Source: Klebsiella pneumoniae (lineage in GTDB: Bacteria; Pseudomonadota; Gammaproteobacteria; Pseudomonadales; Azotimanducaceae). From it: 26,337 bases of DNA. Positions 1 through 7,676 of the stretch are shown piece by piece (position 1 is the stretch's first letter; each line of letters begins with the position of its first letter). The notes beneath the pieces are model-generated. The model was given only the letters and a program-made list of their open reading frames with translations. It did not search any database and was not told the origin of the DNA. The stretch spans positions 1 through 26,337 of the forward strand of contig CAMDVY010000004.1 in the NCBI GenBank assembly GCA_945878745.1, in the 5' to 3' direction. The translations under genes and the position numbers were made by a program.

Positions 1-1502
1 GCATCAAAGTCGAACATCCCGTAGGTCGAACCTTCAAGTGCCAACCTCAAGCGCTCTTCGCTGGTCTTGATGACCGCCTCTCGTGTGAGTCGCTCTGTAA
101 TGTCCGTGCCAATCACAACGAATTGAGTGTTGTCAGCCTGTTCCACCGCAATGGCTGAAAATTCGAATGGATAGGTGGTGCCGTTCTTGCGTGCGTGGGT
201 GTACTGCATCTGGATTTCGCCACGTGCTTCGAGCTGTCGTGTCATCTCCAGCAGAATGTCCGGTTGGTTCATCTCTGTAGCGACTGAAGCGACAGGCATG
301 CCAACAATTTCTTCCAGCGTATAGCCCACGTTAGCAAGCCCCGCTGCATTCGCAGCACGGATCGTCTGCGTATTCATGTCCACCACAAAAAACTCGTTGC
401 TACTCTTGCGGATGGCTTCGTTCAGTAATCGCAGCTGATCATCTTTCTGGCGATGGTCCGTAACGTCGAGCACCAGACCGTCATAGGTCTTCGCGCGATC
501 CTGCTTGTCCCTGACCAGTCGGCCACGATTGTTGAACCAACGGACACTGCCGTCCGGCAGGGTAACCTGGTATTCCACATCCCATGGCTCGCGTTTCTGC
601 AGCGCGGCTTCCAGTTCCTCCCGCGCCAGGGTTGCCATCTGCAGTGGATGCCAGAGTGAATCGTCATCATGCAGGCGGCCGATGTTGCCGCTGAACATCT
701 TGACCGCACCAGACCCGGCATCGACGCTGTAGGCGCAGCCCGCAAGACTTTCGAATATGGATGTGATGAATCTCTCATGGGTGGACAATCGCTTCAAGGC
801 TGACTCGAGCTCGGCGCCGAGTTCCCCTAGTTCATCGTCTGCCAGGTTTTCGAAGTGCCAGCTGGTACCTGTTCTGGTCTGTGACAACTCCCGACGAATG
901 TTGGCGAGCGGCAAAACCACATGACGCCTGAACAAAATAAAGACGCCCCCGAGCAGGATCGTGGCCGCACCCACTGAGATCCCCATGAGCACTGCCAATT
1001 GATTCTGATACTGATCCACCAGAAATGTTGCATCCAGATCGATCACGAGTCGCAGTTCGTTTCCCAAGACACTTCGCAAACCGGTCCCTTGAAACGAAAC
1101 CGGCTCCACGAACCGGTAAACCCTGTCGTTGCCAGTAGCTTGTGACATGCGCCGCGACGCAGTGGGCAGAAGATTTTCGATCGGGTCGACAGACGACGCG
1201 GATGCGGATTCGGTTGTCGCAAGGATTATGTGCTTGCCGATATCCACCAGATCAATGCGTCGGACGCCAAGGGCGTTTCGATCAAACTCCCTGACGTACA
1301 GCAGCACATCCTCCGCGACGGGATGAGATCGGCCAAACAACTCCAGCTCACTGGCTATGAATGCCGCACGAGAGCCGAGTTCGCGCTGCAGTGAGGTTTC
1401 TTGCTGGGATGACAACGCCCAGAACACGATGGCACCCAACAAAGTTCCGAGCGCCAGTAGCGGCAGGACGAGCCGTCTGAAGAGGGGAGAATTCGCGATC
1501 AT
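1..1502 (-). CDS. Membrane-bound PAS-domain sensor protein, C-terminus beyond the window
   Basis: Reading leftward from ATG at 1502-1500, 500 codons stay open to the window edge. Residues about 10-30 form a first membrane helix and about 168-191 a second. The 135 residues between them would be a periplasmic sensor region. After the second helix comes a HAMP-like linker (about 192-245) and then PAS-type segments. One covers about 245-350 and ends in a PAC-like DVTDHRQ. The next covers about 355-472 and ends in GTDITERL. A third starts near 485 (LRLALEGSTYGMFDFD). Proteins built this way normally end in a GGDEF/EAL or histidine kinase module. That part lies outside the window, so the output cannot be named. 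The protein probably senses an envelope or redox signal. It is divergent from the GFA-family gene, across a 327-base gap. Confidence 0.85.
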   Translation of the reverse strand, partial: MIANSPLFRRLVLPLLALGTLLGAIVFWALSSQQETSLQRELGSRAAFIASELELFGRSHPVAEDVLLYVREFDRNALGVRRIDLVDIGKHIILATTESASASSVDPIENLLPTASRRMSQATGNDRVYRFVEPVSFQGTGLRSVLGNELRLVIDLDATFLVDQYQNQLAVLMGISVGAATILLGGVFILFRRHVVLPLANIRRELSQTRTGTSWHFENLADDELGELGAELESALKRLSTHERFITSIFESLAGCAYSVDAGSGAVKMFSGNIGRLHDDDSLWHPLQMATLAREELEAALQKREPWDVEYQVTLPDGSVRWFNNRGRLVRDKQDRAKTYDGLVLDVTDHRQKDDQLRLLNEAIRKSSNEFFVVDMNTQTIRAANAAGLANVGYTLEEIVGMPVASVATEMNQPDILLEMTRQLEARGEIQMQYTHARKNGTTYPFEFSAIAVEQADNTQFVVIGTDITERLTREAVIKTSEERLRLALEGSTYGMFDFD

Positions 1503-1531
1503 TCACAGGTGCTGATGTGTTGATTCAAACT

Positions 1532-1546
1532 AAGCGTAGAACGCTT
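1532..1546. repeat. Short perfect palindrome upstream of the sensor gene
   Basis: AAGCGT-AGA-ACGCTT is a perfect 6-bp inverted repeat with a 3-base spacer. It lies about 30 bases before the start codon of the PAS sensor gene. It could be an operator or a small hairpin in the leader. No function is assigned. Confidence 0.4.
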
Positions 1547-1709
1547 GAGGATTTCTGCCTCTCCCCTCGGTCACCAGCGTCGGGGGCGGCTGATCGAAGA
1601 GGCAATCGGAGGTTTCCGCAGCCTTGTCATTGATTCGACTATGAGCGGCGAAGTTAGAGCCTTGATTTGGATCGCGGGAGACCGCTACATACCTGCCATC
1701 ACCAACCGT

Positions 1710-1771
1710 GTAGATCTCCTGATCGCGATCTCCGATGATCCCGACGATCGCGGTCGGAAGACCGCTCCTAC
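1710..1771. repeat. Decayed REP-pair (REPIN-like) element, GTAG type
   Basis: The element starts with GTAG and ends with CTAC, as GTAG-class REP palindromes do. The right arm (1746-1771) reads, on the minus strand, GTAGGAGCGGTC-TTCC-GACCGC and so has its own hairpin. The left arm (1710-1730) reads GTAGATCTCCTGATCGC, which is the arm of the copy at 15119 with GAGCG missing after GTAG, so its own hairpin is broken. The arm stems differ from the second copy at paired positions: GCGATC/GATCGC there, GCGGTC/GACCGC here. That is a compensatory change preserving the fold. Confidence 0.7.
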
Positions 1772-1829
1772 AAGGAGACGGCCGCATTTCGCTGATGCGA
1801 ATTGCTTGGAGTTACCTCAAGATCACCTC

Positions 1830-2264
1830 ATGATCAAAGCCGCTTGTCACTGCACCGCCGTTCGCTTCGAGGTCGCCGAGGCGCCCGCCTGGGTACTCGA
1901 TTGCAATTGCACGCTCTGCCGTCGCTACGGTGCGCTCTGGTGTTACTTCCACGGCGAGGATCAGGCCAAGCTGCTCAGTCAGCCCAGCGCGGCCCTGACC
2001 GACTCTTACACATGGGGCGACAAGGGCATCGCATTTCAGCGCTGCAAGGTTTGCGGCTGCATGACACACATGACAACGGCTGATTCGCTGAGCGTCACTT
2101 TCGGCCTCAACGCACGAATGATCCCGACGCTCGATCCAGCGAAAACGAGTGTTGTGCAAATGGACAATAGCCACTCCGGCGTGTTCTGGACCAGATCGGA
2201 CGCACCGCCGCGGACCAGCCATCATCCACTCATGCCGAGGCCCGGACCGGACGACTGGCGATAA
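1830..2264 (+). CDS. GFA-family (CENP-V/GFA domain) zinc-binding protein
   Basis: This 144-residue protein has the cysteine pattern of the GFA family (named after glutathione-dependent formaldehyde-activating enzyme): CHC at residues 6-8, CNCTLC at 25-30 and CKVCGC at 72-77. Together these form the family's zinc sites on a beta-rich fold. Most members are of unknown substrate and only a few have been linked to S-hydroxymethylglutathione formation, so a formaldehyde role is not implied. It is probably cytosolic, as no signal peptide is seen. The ATG at 1830 was chosen because the family begins almost directly with the first Cys motif. Upstream in-frame sequence runs through the REP-like element. 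The ribosome-binding site is weak. It converges with the small minus-strand gene that ends 14 bases downstream. Confidence 0.85.
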   Translation: MIKAACHCTAVRFEVAEAPAWVLDCNCTLCRRYGALWCYFHGEDQAKLLSQPSAALTDSYTWGDKGIAFQRCKVCGCMTHMTTADSLSVTFGLNARMIPTLDPAKTSVVQMDNSHSGVFWTRSDAPPRTSHHPLMPRPGPDDWR

Positions 2265-2278
2265 GTAAAAAACGGCTG

Positions 2279-2602
2279 CTATTCAAACGCTTCGTCCACT
2301 CGCAGCCAGCGGGTATCGCCGACATATTCAACTATTCCTCCCTCGTACAAGGGATCGCCATTGACCGTCACCACCAGCGCTCCGGTACTGACCCAGTATC
2401 TGGCTTCGATGTAATGGTGCTCTTCCCATTCCAGCTCAATGTTGGTCCAGACGTACTGAGGTTCGCGCGGACCGGGTTCACGACGCTTGCGCAGGCAGTG
2501 ATCCACGTGCAGTTCGAATGCACCGGATGCTCTGATGAAGAGGTGGAAGACCTTGTGTCGATGGGTGAGTTCCAGACCGCGCAGCGGCGACTGAGAGAGC
2601 AT
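2279..2602 (-). CDS. Small uncharacterised protein, 107 residues
   Basis: I do not recognise a family. The predicted protein is soluble, acidic-aromatic and rich in short beta-like stretches (LELTHRHKVFHLFIRAS, WTNIELEWEEHHYIEARYW, VSTGALVVTVNGDPLYEGG). Its regular, non-repetitive composition is what a real gene gives rather than an antisense shadow. An AAGG lies about 9 bases before the ATG at 2602, a reasonable ribosome-binding site. There is no signal peptide, membrane helix or cysteine motif. It ends 14 bases from the convergent GFA-family gene and is divergent from the APC permease, whose candidate promoter overlaps its 5' end region. Confidence 0.6.
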   Translation of the reverse strand: MLSQSPLRGLELTHRHKVFHLFIRASGAFELHVDHCLRKRREPGPREPQYVWTNIELEWEEHHYIEARYWVSTGALVVTVNGDPLYEGGIVEYVGDTRWLRVDEAFE

Positions 2603-2605
2603 GGT

Positions 2606-2635
2606 TTGAGCCTTGTGTCCTTGTACTGATATTGT
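2606..2635 (+). promoter_or_regulatory. Candidate sigma-70 promoter of the permease gene
   Basis: TTGAGC (2606-2611) and TATTGT (2630-2635) are spaced by 18 bases. They would give a transcript starting near 2642, about 28 bases before the permease ATG at 2670. This rests on consensus similarity only. Confidence 0.35.
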
Positions 2636-2669
2636 CCGGGGTGGACCACCATCCGGACTCTACTATCCC

Positions 2670-4025
2670 ATGCAGAATACAGCACGCGATGTCAGCTTCT
2701 CGAAGGTACTCAAGCGACGCGAGGTACTGACGCTTTCGTTCGGCGCAATGATTGGCTGGAGCTGGGTGCTGATGACCGCTGTCTGGGTGCAAAACGCAGG
2801 CTCGGTGGGGACACTTGTTGCCTTCGCAGTCGGTGGTCTGGCCATCGCTCTGGTAGGTCTCACCTACAGCGAACTCGCGGCGGCGATGCCACAGGCCGGT
2901 GGTGAGCATGTGTACACCGAGCGGGCGCTGGGTCGATCATGGTCCTTTGTCTGCACCTGGGCCCTGCTCGGGGCTTACGTGATCGTCTGCCTGTTTGAAG
3001 CGGTTGCGTTGCCAACAGCGCTGGAATACGTGGCACCGCAGATTCGCATTCACACACTCTGGAACGTCCTTGGTGCAGACGTCGATCTGGGTTTTGTGAT
3101 CATCGGAGCGCTCTCCGCTGCCCTTATGACGTGGATCAACGTTCGTGGTATCCGCACAGTTGCCTTGTTTCAGACCACCGCGACCGCGGTCATCATCATC
3201 TCGGGTCTGGTTCTGGTCACTGGCAGTTTTGCGTTCGGACACATCGAGAATGCACAACCCTGGGTCGCCATACCGGCAACCGGAATCCTCACCGTGCTCA
3301 TCATGGTGCCGGCCATGCTGGTCGGCTTCGATGTGATTCCGCAATCGGCAGAAGAGATCGATCTGCCTCCCGCGCTGATTGGAAAATTGCTGGTGATTTC
3401 GGTGCTGGCCGCCGTGCTTTGGTACGTACTGATCTCATTCGCTGTCGCGATGGCACTGGATGAAACAGCACTGGCAGGCGCAAAAATGGCTACAGCAGAT
3501 GCTGCCACAGCCGTATGGGGTCACGCGTGGGCCGGCACGTTACTCATCCTGGGTGGTATCTGCGGCATCGTCACCAGCTGGAATGCGTTCATCGTCGGTG
3601 GCAGCCGTGTGCTCTTTGCGCTCGCCGAATCCGGCCAGGTTCCCGCCATTTTTGCCCGGCTGCATCCTAAATTTAGAACGCCATATGTGGGTGTTATTTT
3701 CATCGGCGTACTCTCGATGATTGCGCCACTCTTCGGCCGAACCATACTGGTCTGGCTCATCAATGCCAGCAGTTTCGGCGTCATGTTGGCATTCTTGTTT
3801 GTGGCAATTTCCTTTGTTGCTCTGCGGCGCCACGAACCGGACATGCCACGCCCGTTTCGGGTCAGTTATCCACGGCTGGTGGGATGGGGGGCGGTGGTGA
3901 TGTCCATATTGTTGCTGCTGGCCTTTTTGCCAGGCAGCCCATCTGCCTTGTCCTGGCCGTATGAATGGGGTGTAGTCCTGGCCTGGGCTGCGGTCGGCGT
4001 GATTTTTTACCTGCGAAGGTCATGA
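2670..4025 (+). CDS. APC-superfamily amino acid/polyamine permease
   Basis: This 451-residue integral membrane protein has about twelve hydrophobic segments. It shows the APC hallmark near its N-terminus (KRREVLTLSFGAMIGWSW), followed by a GTLVAFAVGGLAIALVGLTYSEL helix pair and PQAGGEHVYTERALG. Such proteins import amino acids or related amines with protons or sodium; the substrate cannot be read from the sequence. The ATG at 2670 puts the N-terminus about 20 residues before the first helix, as is usual. The frame also extends upstream to 2613, but that part has no family resemblance. The gene stands alone between a divergent small gene and the convergent radical SAM gene. Confidence 0.9.
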   Translation: MQNTARDVSFSKVLKRREVLTLSFGAMIGWSWVLMTAVWVQNAGSVGTLVAFAVGGLAIALVGLTYSELAAAMPQAGGEHVYTERALGRSWSFVCTWALLGAYVIVCLFEAVALPTALEYVAPQIRIHTLWNVLGADVDLGFVIIGALSAALMTWINVRGIRTVALFQTTATAVIIISGLVLVTGSFAFGHIENAQPWVAIPATGILTVLIMVPAMLVGFDVIPQSAEEIDLPPALIGKLLVISVLAAVLWYVLISFAVAMALDETALAGAKMATADAATAVWGHAWAGTLLILGGICGIVTSWNAFIVGGSRVLFALAESGQVPAIFARLHPKFRTPYVGVIFIGVLSMIAPLFGRTILVWLINASSFGVMLAFLFVAISFVALRRHEPDMPRPFRVSYPRLVGWGAVVMSILLLLAFLPGSPSALSWPYEWGVVLAWAAVGVIFYLRRS

Positions 4026-4067
4026 CTGAAACAGGTTGAGCAAGCGTTGAAGCGTCCGACCTGCGTC

Positions 4068-4095
4068 AATCAGAACCCTTTAATCAGAACTCTTC
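4068..4095. repeat. Tandem 14-base repeat between convergent genes
   Basis: AATCAGAACCCTTT (4068-4081) is followed directly by AATCAGAACTCTTC (4082-4095). A third partial copy, AATCAAAAC, begins at 4096 and runs into the last codons of the radical SAM gene. No clear intrinsic terminator was found in this gap. Confidence 0.5.
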
Positions 4096-4097
4096 AA

Positions 4098-5159
4098 TCA
4101 AAACAGGGAAGCCTGTCGGAAGGGTGGTCGGAACAGATCGGTCCTCAAAGGTGTCACCCGGTTTGCATCGAGGCCATGTTTGCGAACTGCAATCTCGAAG
4201 CGCTTGAGCAACAACTCAGCAATCGGACCTTCACCTCGCATGCGTTCGCCAAAGCCCGATTTATAGAGCTCACCGCCACGCGTGCTGCGAATCGCATTCA
4301 GGACGCGCTCCTTCAGATCGGGGTAGTGTGATTCGAGCCACTCGCTGAACAATACTTTCACTTCCAGCGGCAGCCGCAACAGGATGTAGCCTGCGCTGAC
4401 TGCGCCTGCCTGCGCTGCCGCGGCGATGATGTCTTCCATTTCGCTGTCATTCACAAACGGTATCACTGGCGCGACCATCACACCCGTAGGCACACCCGCC
4501 TCCGTCAGCGCTTTTACCACCCGCAGTCTGGCCTCGCCTGACGCTGTTCGCGGTTCGAGTTTCGTTTTCAACTCGCGCCGCAAAGTGGTGATGGACACAT
4601 ACACCTTGGCCAGCCCCTGTTGTCCAAGCGCTGACCACAGATCCAGATCCCGCAGCACACCCTGGCTTTTGGTGACCAGACTCACCGGATGCCGACACTC
4701 CAGCAGCACTTCGAGAATCTCGCGTGTGACACCACGCTCGCGCTCAATCGGCTGATAGGGATCCGTATTGGTCCCCAGCGCTATTGGTGCGACCGTGTAG
4801 GACCGCTTGCACAACTCCTCTTCAAGATGGGCACGGACATCGGTTTTGTAGAACAGCCTTGTTTCGAAATCCAGACCGGGCGACAGATCGAGGTAGGCAT
4901 GGGTGGGGCGTGCAAAACAGTAGATGCAACCGTGTTCGCAACCTTTGTAGGGATTGATGGAGCGATCAAACGGTAAATCCGGCGAGACATTGCGCGTAAT
5001 CAACGTCTTGGTCTGGTCCGGCAGGACTGTCGTGACCAGTGTGCGCGAATCCACTTCGGGATCAATTCCCCAGCCATCATCGATGGCATCGGACTGCCGC
5101 GCGATGTAACGACTGCCCACATTTGATACTGCGCCGCGGCCGGTAATGGTCTTCGTCAC
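4098..5159 (-). CDS. PA0069-family (SplB-like) radical SAM protein
   Basis: This 353-residue protein carries the radical SAM iron-sulfur motif C-E-H-G-C-I-Y-C at residues 74-81, followed by ALGTNTDPYQPIER and VSLVTKSQGVLRDLDL. These features match the family named after Pseudomonas PA0069 and related to Rv2578c. It would bind a 4Fe-4S cluster and cleave S-adenosylmethionine in the cytosol; the substrate of the family is unknown. The start is GTG at 5159, because no ATG lies in frame before a stop further upstream and the N-terminal GRGAVSNVGSRY matches the family. A candidate promoter lies at 5194-5223. The gene is divergent from the lipoprotein operon and convergent with the permease gene. 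Confidence 0.9.
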   Translation of the reverse strand: MTKTITGRGAVSNVGSRYIARQSDAIDDGWGIDPEVDSRTLVTTVLPDQTKTLITRNVSPDLPFDRSINPYKGCEHGCIYCFARPTHAYLDLSPGLDFETRLFYKTDVRAHLEEELCKRSYTVAPIALGTNTDPYQPIERERGVTREILEVLLECRHPVSLVTKSQGVLRDLDLWSALGQQGLAKVYVSITTLRRELKTKLEPRTASGEARLRVVKALTEAGVPTGVMVAPVIPFVNDSEMEDIIAAAAQAGAVSAGYILLRLPLEVKVLFSEWLESHYPDLKERVLNAIRSTRGGELYKSGFGERMRGEGPIAELLLKRFEIAVRKHGLDANRVTPLRTDLFRPPFRQASLF

Positions 5160-5193
5160 TGTGTTTGTCCGCCGGGATGTAAAAGGCGAACCG

Positions 5194-5223
5194 AGTATAG
5201 GCTGTATAAAAACACAGCATCAA
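5194..5223 (-). promoter_or_regulatory. Candidate sigma-70 promoter of the radical SAM gene
   Basis: On the minus strand TTGATG (5223-5218) and TATACT (5199-5194) are separated by 18 bases. Transcription would start near 5187, about 28 bases before the GTG start at 5159. The -10 box matches the consensus in five of six positions. Confidence 0.45.
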
Positions 5224-5299
5224 GAGCGGCCTCCCCTTCCCTCACGCATGCTGACAAACCAGATGCCAACAAACAGGCCACCCGTCCATGGTTCGTCGT

Positions 5300-5321
5300 A
5301 AAAGTGCTGGACGCACTTTTT
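5300..5321 (+). promoter_or_regulatory. Terminator-like hairpin in a divergent promoter region
   Basis: AAAAGTGC-TGGAC-GCACTTTT forms a perfect 8-bp stem with a 5-base loop and is followed by one more T. The shape resembles an intrinsic terminator, but it stands upstream of both flanking genes. It could be an attenuator in a longer leader, the end of an unseen short RNA, or a chance palindrome. Confidence 0.35.
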
Positions 5322-5329
5322 GATCCTCC

Positions 5330-5338
5330 TGTTAGACT
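5330..5338 (+). promoter_or_regulatory. Candidate extended -10 promoter of the lipoprotein operon
   Basis: TGTTAGACT fits the extended -10 pattern TGnTAnnnT. It lies about 44 bases before the ATG at 5382, implying a leader of about 37 bases. No good -35 box accompanies it, so support is weak. Confidence 0.3.
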
Positions 5339-5381
5339 AGCCAACTTGTCGTGCCCGCTCGGGCCACCTAAACAGGCGATC

Positions 5382-6146
5382 ATGATCTCGTTTCGACACA
5401 CGCTTTCATTGGCGGTGGTCTTGCTGCTGCAAGCCTGCACCGTACTGAGTCAGGGTCAGAGTACCCAGATCGAAACACGCATCCAGCAGTTGCGCACTGA
5501 AGTTGCGGACATGAAAAGCGAATTCGAGCGCACGCGCGAGACGTTGCAAGCACGCAGCGCTGAGACCGAGCAGGGTGATGGCATGCTGGCGGCTCGACTC
5601 GACACCGTACAGGCAACCCTTGAAACACTGCCCTCCCGCATCGACGTGAAGTGTCCTGCGCCAGCACCTGTCGAGATCAAACCCGTATGCAAAGAGCCCC
5701 CTGCGCCAAAAGCAGAGGCCACCTTGGGCAAAAGCGTAGTTGGCGAGAAGGAGCGAATCCTTCTCGACCCGCCAGGCAAGATCTTCGTGGCCCGCATGGA
5801 CACCGGCGCGACCTCCAGCTCGTTGCACGCCCAGAACATCGTCCAGTTTGAACGCGATGGCGCGAACTGGGTGCGATTCGATTTACAGGCTGAAGAAGGT
5901 ATCGAAAAGGTTGAAGCACCCATCGTGCGATACGCCCGGGTGGTGCAGCAGGCGGACCCACAGGGGTCGCGACGCCCGGTTGTGTCACTGCGAATACAGC
6001 TTGGCGAAATCGACGAGTCGGTTGAGTTCACGCTTGCTGATCGGTCACATCTGGAAACCGAAGTCCTGCTTGGGCGCAGTTTTTTGACTGATCTGGCGAT
6101 CGTCGACGTCTCGCGCAAATACATCCAGCCTTCACCAAAAAAGTAA
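5382..6146 (+). CDS. Lipoprotein with retropepsin-like 'ATP-dependent zinc protease' domain
   Basis: The first 18 residues are a lipoprotein signal (AVVLLLQAC) with the acylated cysteine at residue 19. Thr at +2 suggests sorting to the outer membrane. Residues about 24-85 are a coiled coil, then a Pro/Cys-containing linker, then a domain from about 118 of the family called putative ATP-dependent zinc protease. It shows DTGATSSSLHA at 140-150, where the DTGA resembles the catalytic loop of retropepsins, and LLGRSFL at 229-235. The role is probably hydrolysis or binding of a peptide bond in the periplasm. ATG at 5382 was chosen because it starts the signal peptide; the frame continues upstream without meaning. 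It heads an operon with the 7TM protein (15-base gap) and the ATP-grasp ligase, a known gene neighbourhood. Confidence 0.85.
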   Translation: MISFRHTLSLAVVLLLQACTVLSQGQSTQIETRIQQLRTEVADMKSEFERTRETLQARSAETEQGDGMLAARLDTVQATLETLPSRIDVKCPAPAPVEIKPVCKEPPAPKAEATLGKSVVGEKERILLDPPGKIFVARMDTGATSSSLHAQNIVQFERDGANWVRFDLQAEEGIEKVEAPIVRYARVVQQADPQGSRRPVVSLRIQLGEIDESVEFTLADRSHLETEVLLGRSFLTDLAIVDVSRKYIQPSPKK

Positions 6147-6161
6147 CTGCAGCACCCCACC

Positions 6162-7676
6162 ATGGCACATCGTGGTCCGTTCCTGTTTCTAATCGTGCTG
6201 CTGGTGATCGCCGGTATCGGCACCGCCATCTATCGGCACAACACCTTCGCCATCCCTTTCTCGCCTGACGAAGAGCAACTGGTCTGGCAGGTAGAAGCGC
6301 GGGTGCAGTTCACCGCCAATGGCGAGCCGACCAACGTTTATCTGGCCCTGCCGCCGGATCAGTCCGGCTTTCGCATCGTTGATGCTTCACGTGCTTCATC
6401 CGGGTTTGGCTACGCTCCTGGCGTGCGGGGTGGACAACTGCAGGCGCACTGGAGCAAACGCGAAGTCATTGGCGACCAGAGTCTCTTTTACAAGCTTGAG
6501 ATCGTGGCTGACCAGAATTACGGCGTGCCGTCCACGCCACCAGCAATTCGCAGCATTCCTTCCTGGCGGGAGCCCTACGGAACGGCCGCTCGTCAATTAC
6601 TGGAGACTGCGCTGCCATTGTCCGCTGGTGGTCTATCGCTTGCCGAGCAACTCTCGCAACTCATGAGCCCGGCACGGGGTGATCAGAACGCAAGTTTGCT
6701 GTTAGGAGAATTCAGCGCACCTGAGTTATTGCAAAACCTGCTGCTCACCGCCGACGTTCCGGCGCGTACCGTACAGGTTCTGAAACTTGAAGATGGCCGT
6801 AGAAGGCAGGATCTGACCACCTACGTTCAGGTCTACGAGAACGAAACCTGGCAACTCTTTGATGCCCAGAACGGTCGGGTGCACGACACCAGCAACCTGT
6901 TGCTGTGGCTGACCGATGCGCCGTCAGTGCTCGATATTCTCGGCGGCCGCAACAGCCGCGTTTCATTTTCGATGATAAGCGCTGTGCGTCCGGCGCTCGC
7001 CGTGTCCCAGGAACAATACGGCGACTTCGGCTTTTCGTTGTACAGCCTGCCGATTGCAGAACAGGGTGTTTTCAAACTGATCATGCTGATGCCGATCGGC
7101 GCGCTGGTCGTGGTCTTCATGCGCATCATCGTCGGCTTCAAGACATCGGGTACGTTCATGCCGGTGCTGATTGCGCTGGCGTTTCTGCAAACTGAATTGC
7201 TTCCCGGACTGGCCAGTTTTCTGCTGGTGGTGGGTATCGGACTCATGATTCGCTATTACCTGTCGAATCTGAACCTGTTGCTGGTCGCGCGCATTGCGGT
7301 ACTGGTGCTCATTGTCATCGGCATCATCACGACGTTCAGCGTCTTGTCATACCGGCTTGGACTGATCGAAGGGCTCAACATGACTTTCTTCCCGATGATC
7401 ATTCTGGCCTGGACCATCGAGCGCATGTCGATCACCTGGGAAGAGAATGGTCCCAAGGAAGTGCTGGCCCAGGTGGGTGGCAGTTTGCTGGTGGCAACCA
7501 TCGCGTATCTTGCGATGAGCACACCGATGGTCAGTCATCTCGCGTTCAATTTCCCTGAACTGCACATGGTTCTACTGGCCATCATCCTGGCCCTCGGACG
7601 CTATACCGGATATCGATTGCTTGAGTTGCGTCGTTTTGCTGCCTTCAAGTCCGCAACCAGCGATAGCGCGCCTTGA
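6162..7676 (+). CDS. Inactive transglutaminase fused to seven transmembrane helices
   Basis: This 504-residue protein has an N-terminal membrane helix (about 7-24), a large extracytoplasmic region (about 30-295) and then a cluster of about seven hydrophobic helices (about 302-490). The soluble part corresponds to the inactive transglutaminase-like domain found with these 7TM proteins. I see no clear Cys-His-Asp catalytic set in it. The helix bundle holds the motif GFKTSGTFMPVLIAL, typical of the family. In other bacteria it is encoded between a retropepsin-like protein and a RimK-like ligase, as here, so it probably anchors or couples the two. The stop overlaps the next start (TGATG at 7674-7678), which indicates translational coupling. 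Confidence 0.85.
   Translation: MAHRGPFLFLIVLLVIAGIGTAIYRHNTFAIPFSPDEEQLVWQVEARVQFTANGEPTNVYLALPPDQSGFRIVDASRASSGFGYAPGVRGGQLQAHWSKREVIGDQSLFYKLEIVADQNYGVPSTPPAIRSIPSWREPYGTAARQLLETALPLSAGGLSLAEQLSQLMSPARGDQNASLLLGEFSAPELLQNLLLTADVPARTVQVLKLEDGRRRQDLTTYVQVYENETWQLFDAQNGRVHDTSNLLLWLTDAPSVLDILGGRNSRVSFSMISAVRPALAVSQEQYGDFGFSLYSLPIAEQGVFKLIMLMPIGALVVVFMRIIVGFKTSGTFMPVLIALAFLQTELLPGLASFLLVVGIGLMIRYYLSNLNLLLVARIAVLVLIVIGIITTFSVLSYRLGLIEGLNMTFFPMIILAWTIERMSITWEENGPKEVLAQVGGSLLVATIAYLAMSTPMVSHLAFNFPELHMVLLAIILALGRYTGYRLLELRRFAAFKSATSDSAP

Larger units (their letters stand above)
1503..1829. other. Intergenic stretch of 327 bases between divergent genes
   Basis: No convincing gene is seen here. The frame of the downstream GFA-family gene stays open leftward to 1545, but that extension has no family resemblance and runs through the REP-like palindrome at 1710-1771, so it is probably untranslated. 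The stretch also holds a 6-bp palindrome next to the sensor gene (1532-1546) and a small perfect hairpin (TTCGC-TGAT-GCGAA) near 1785-1799. Promoters for both flanking genes must lie here, but I could not pick convincing -35/-10 pairs. Confidence 0.6.

Noticed and set aside
1545..1829. N-terminal extension of the GFA-family protein
   Set aside because: The open frame runs through a REP-like palindrome and non-conserved sequence; the family starts close to the first Cys motif.
5456..6229. A 257-codon open frame on the minus strand opposite the lipoprotein gene
   Set aside because: The product is Ser/Arg/Cys-rich low-complexity sequence with no recognisable domain, while the opposite strand has a lipobox and a retropepsin-like domain in frame.
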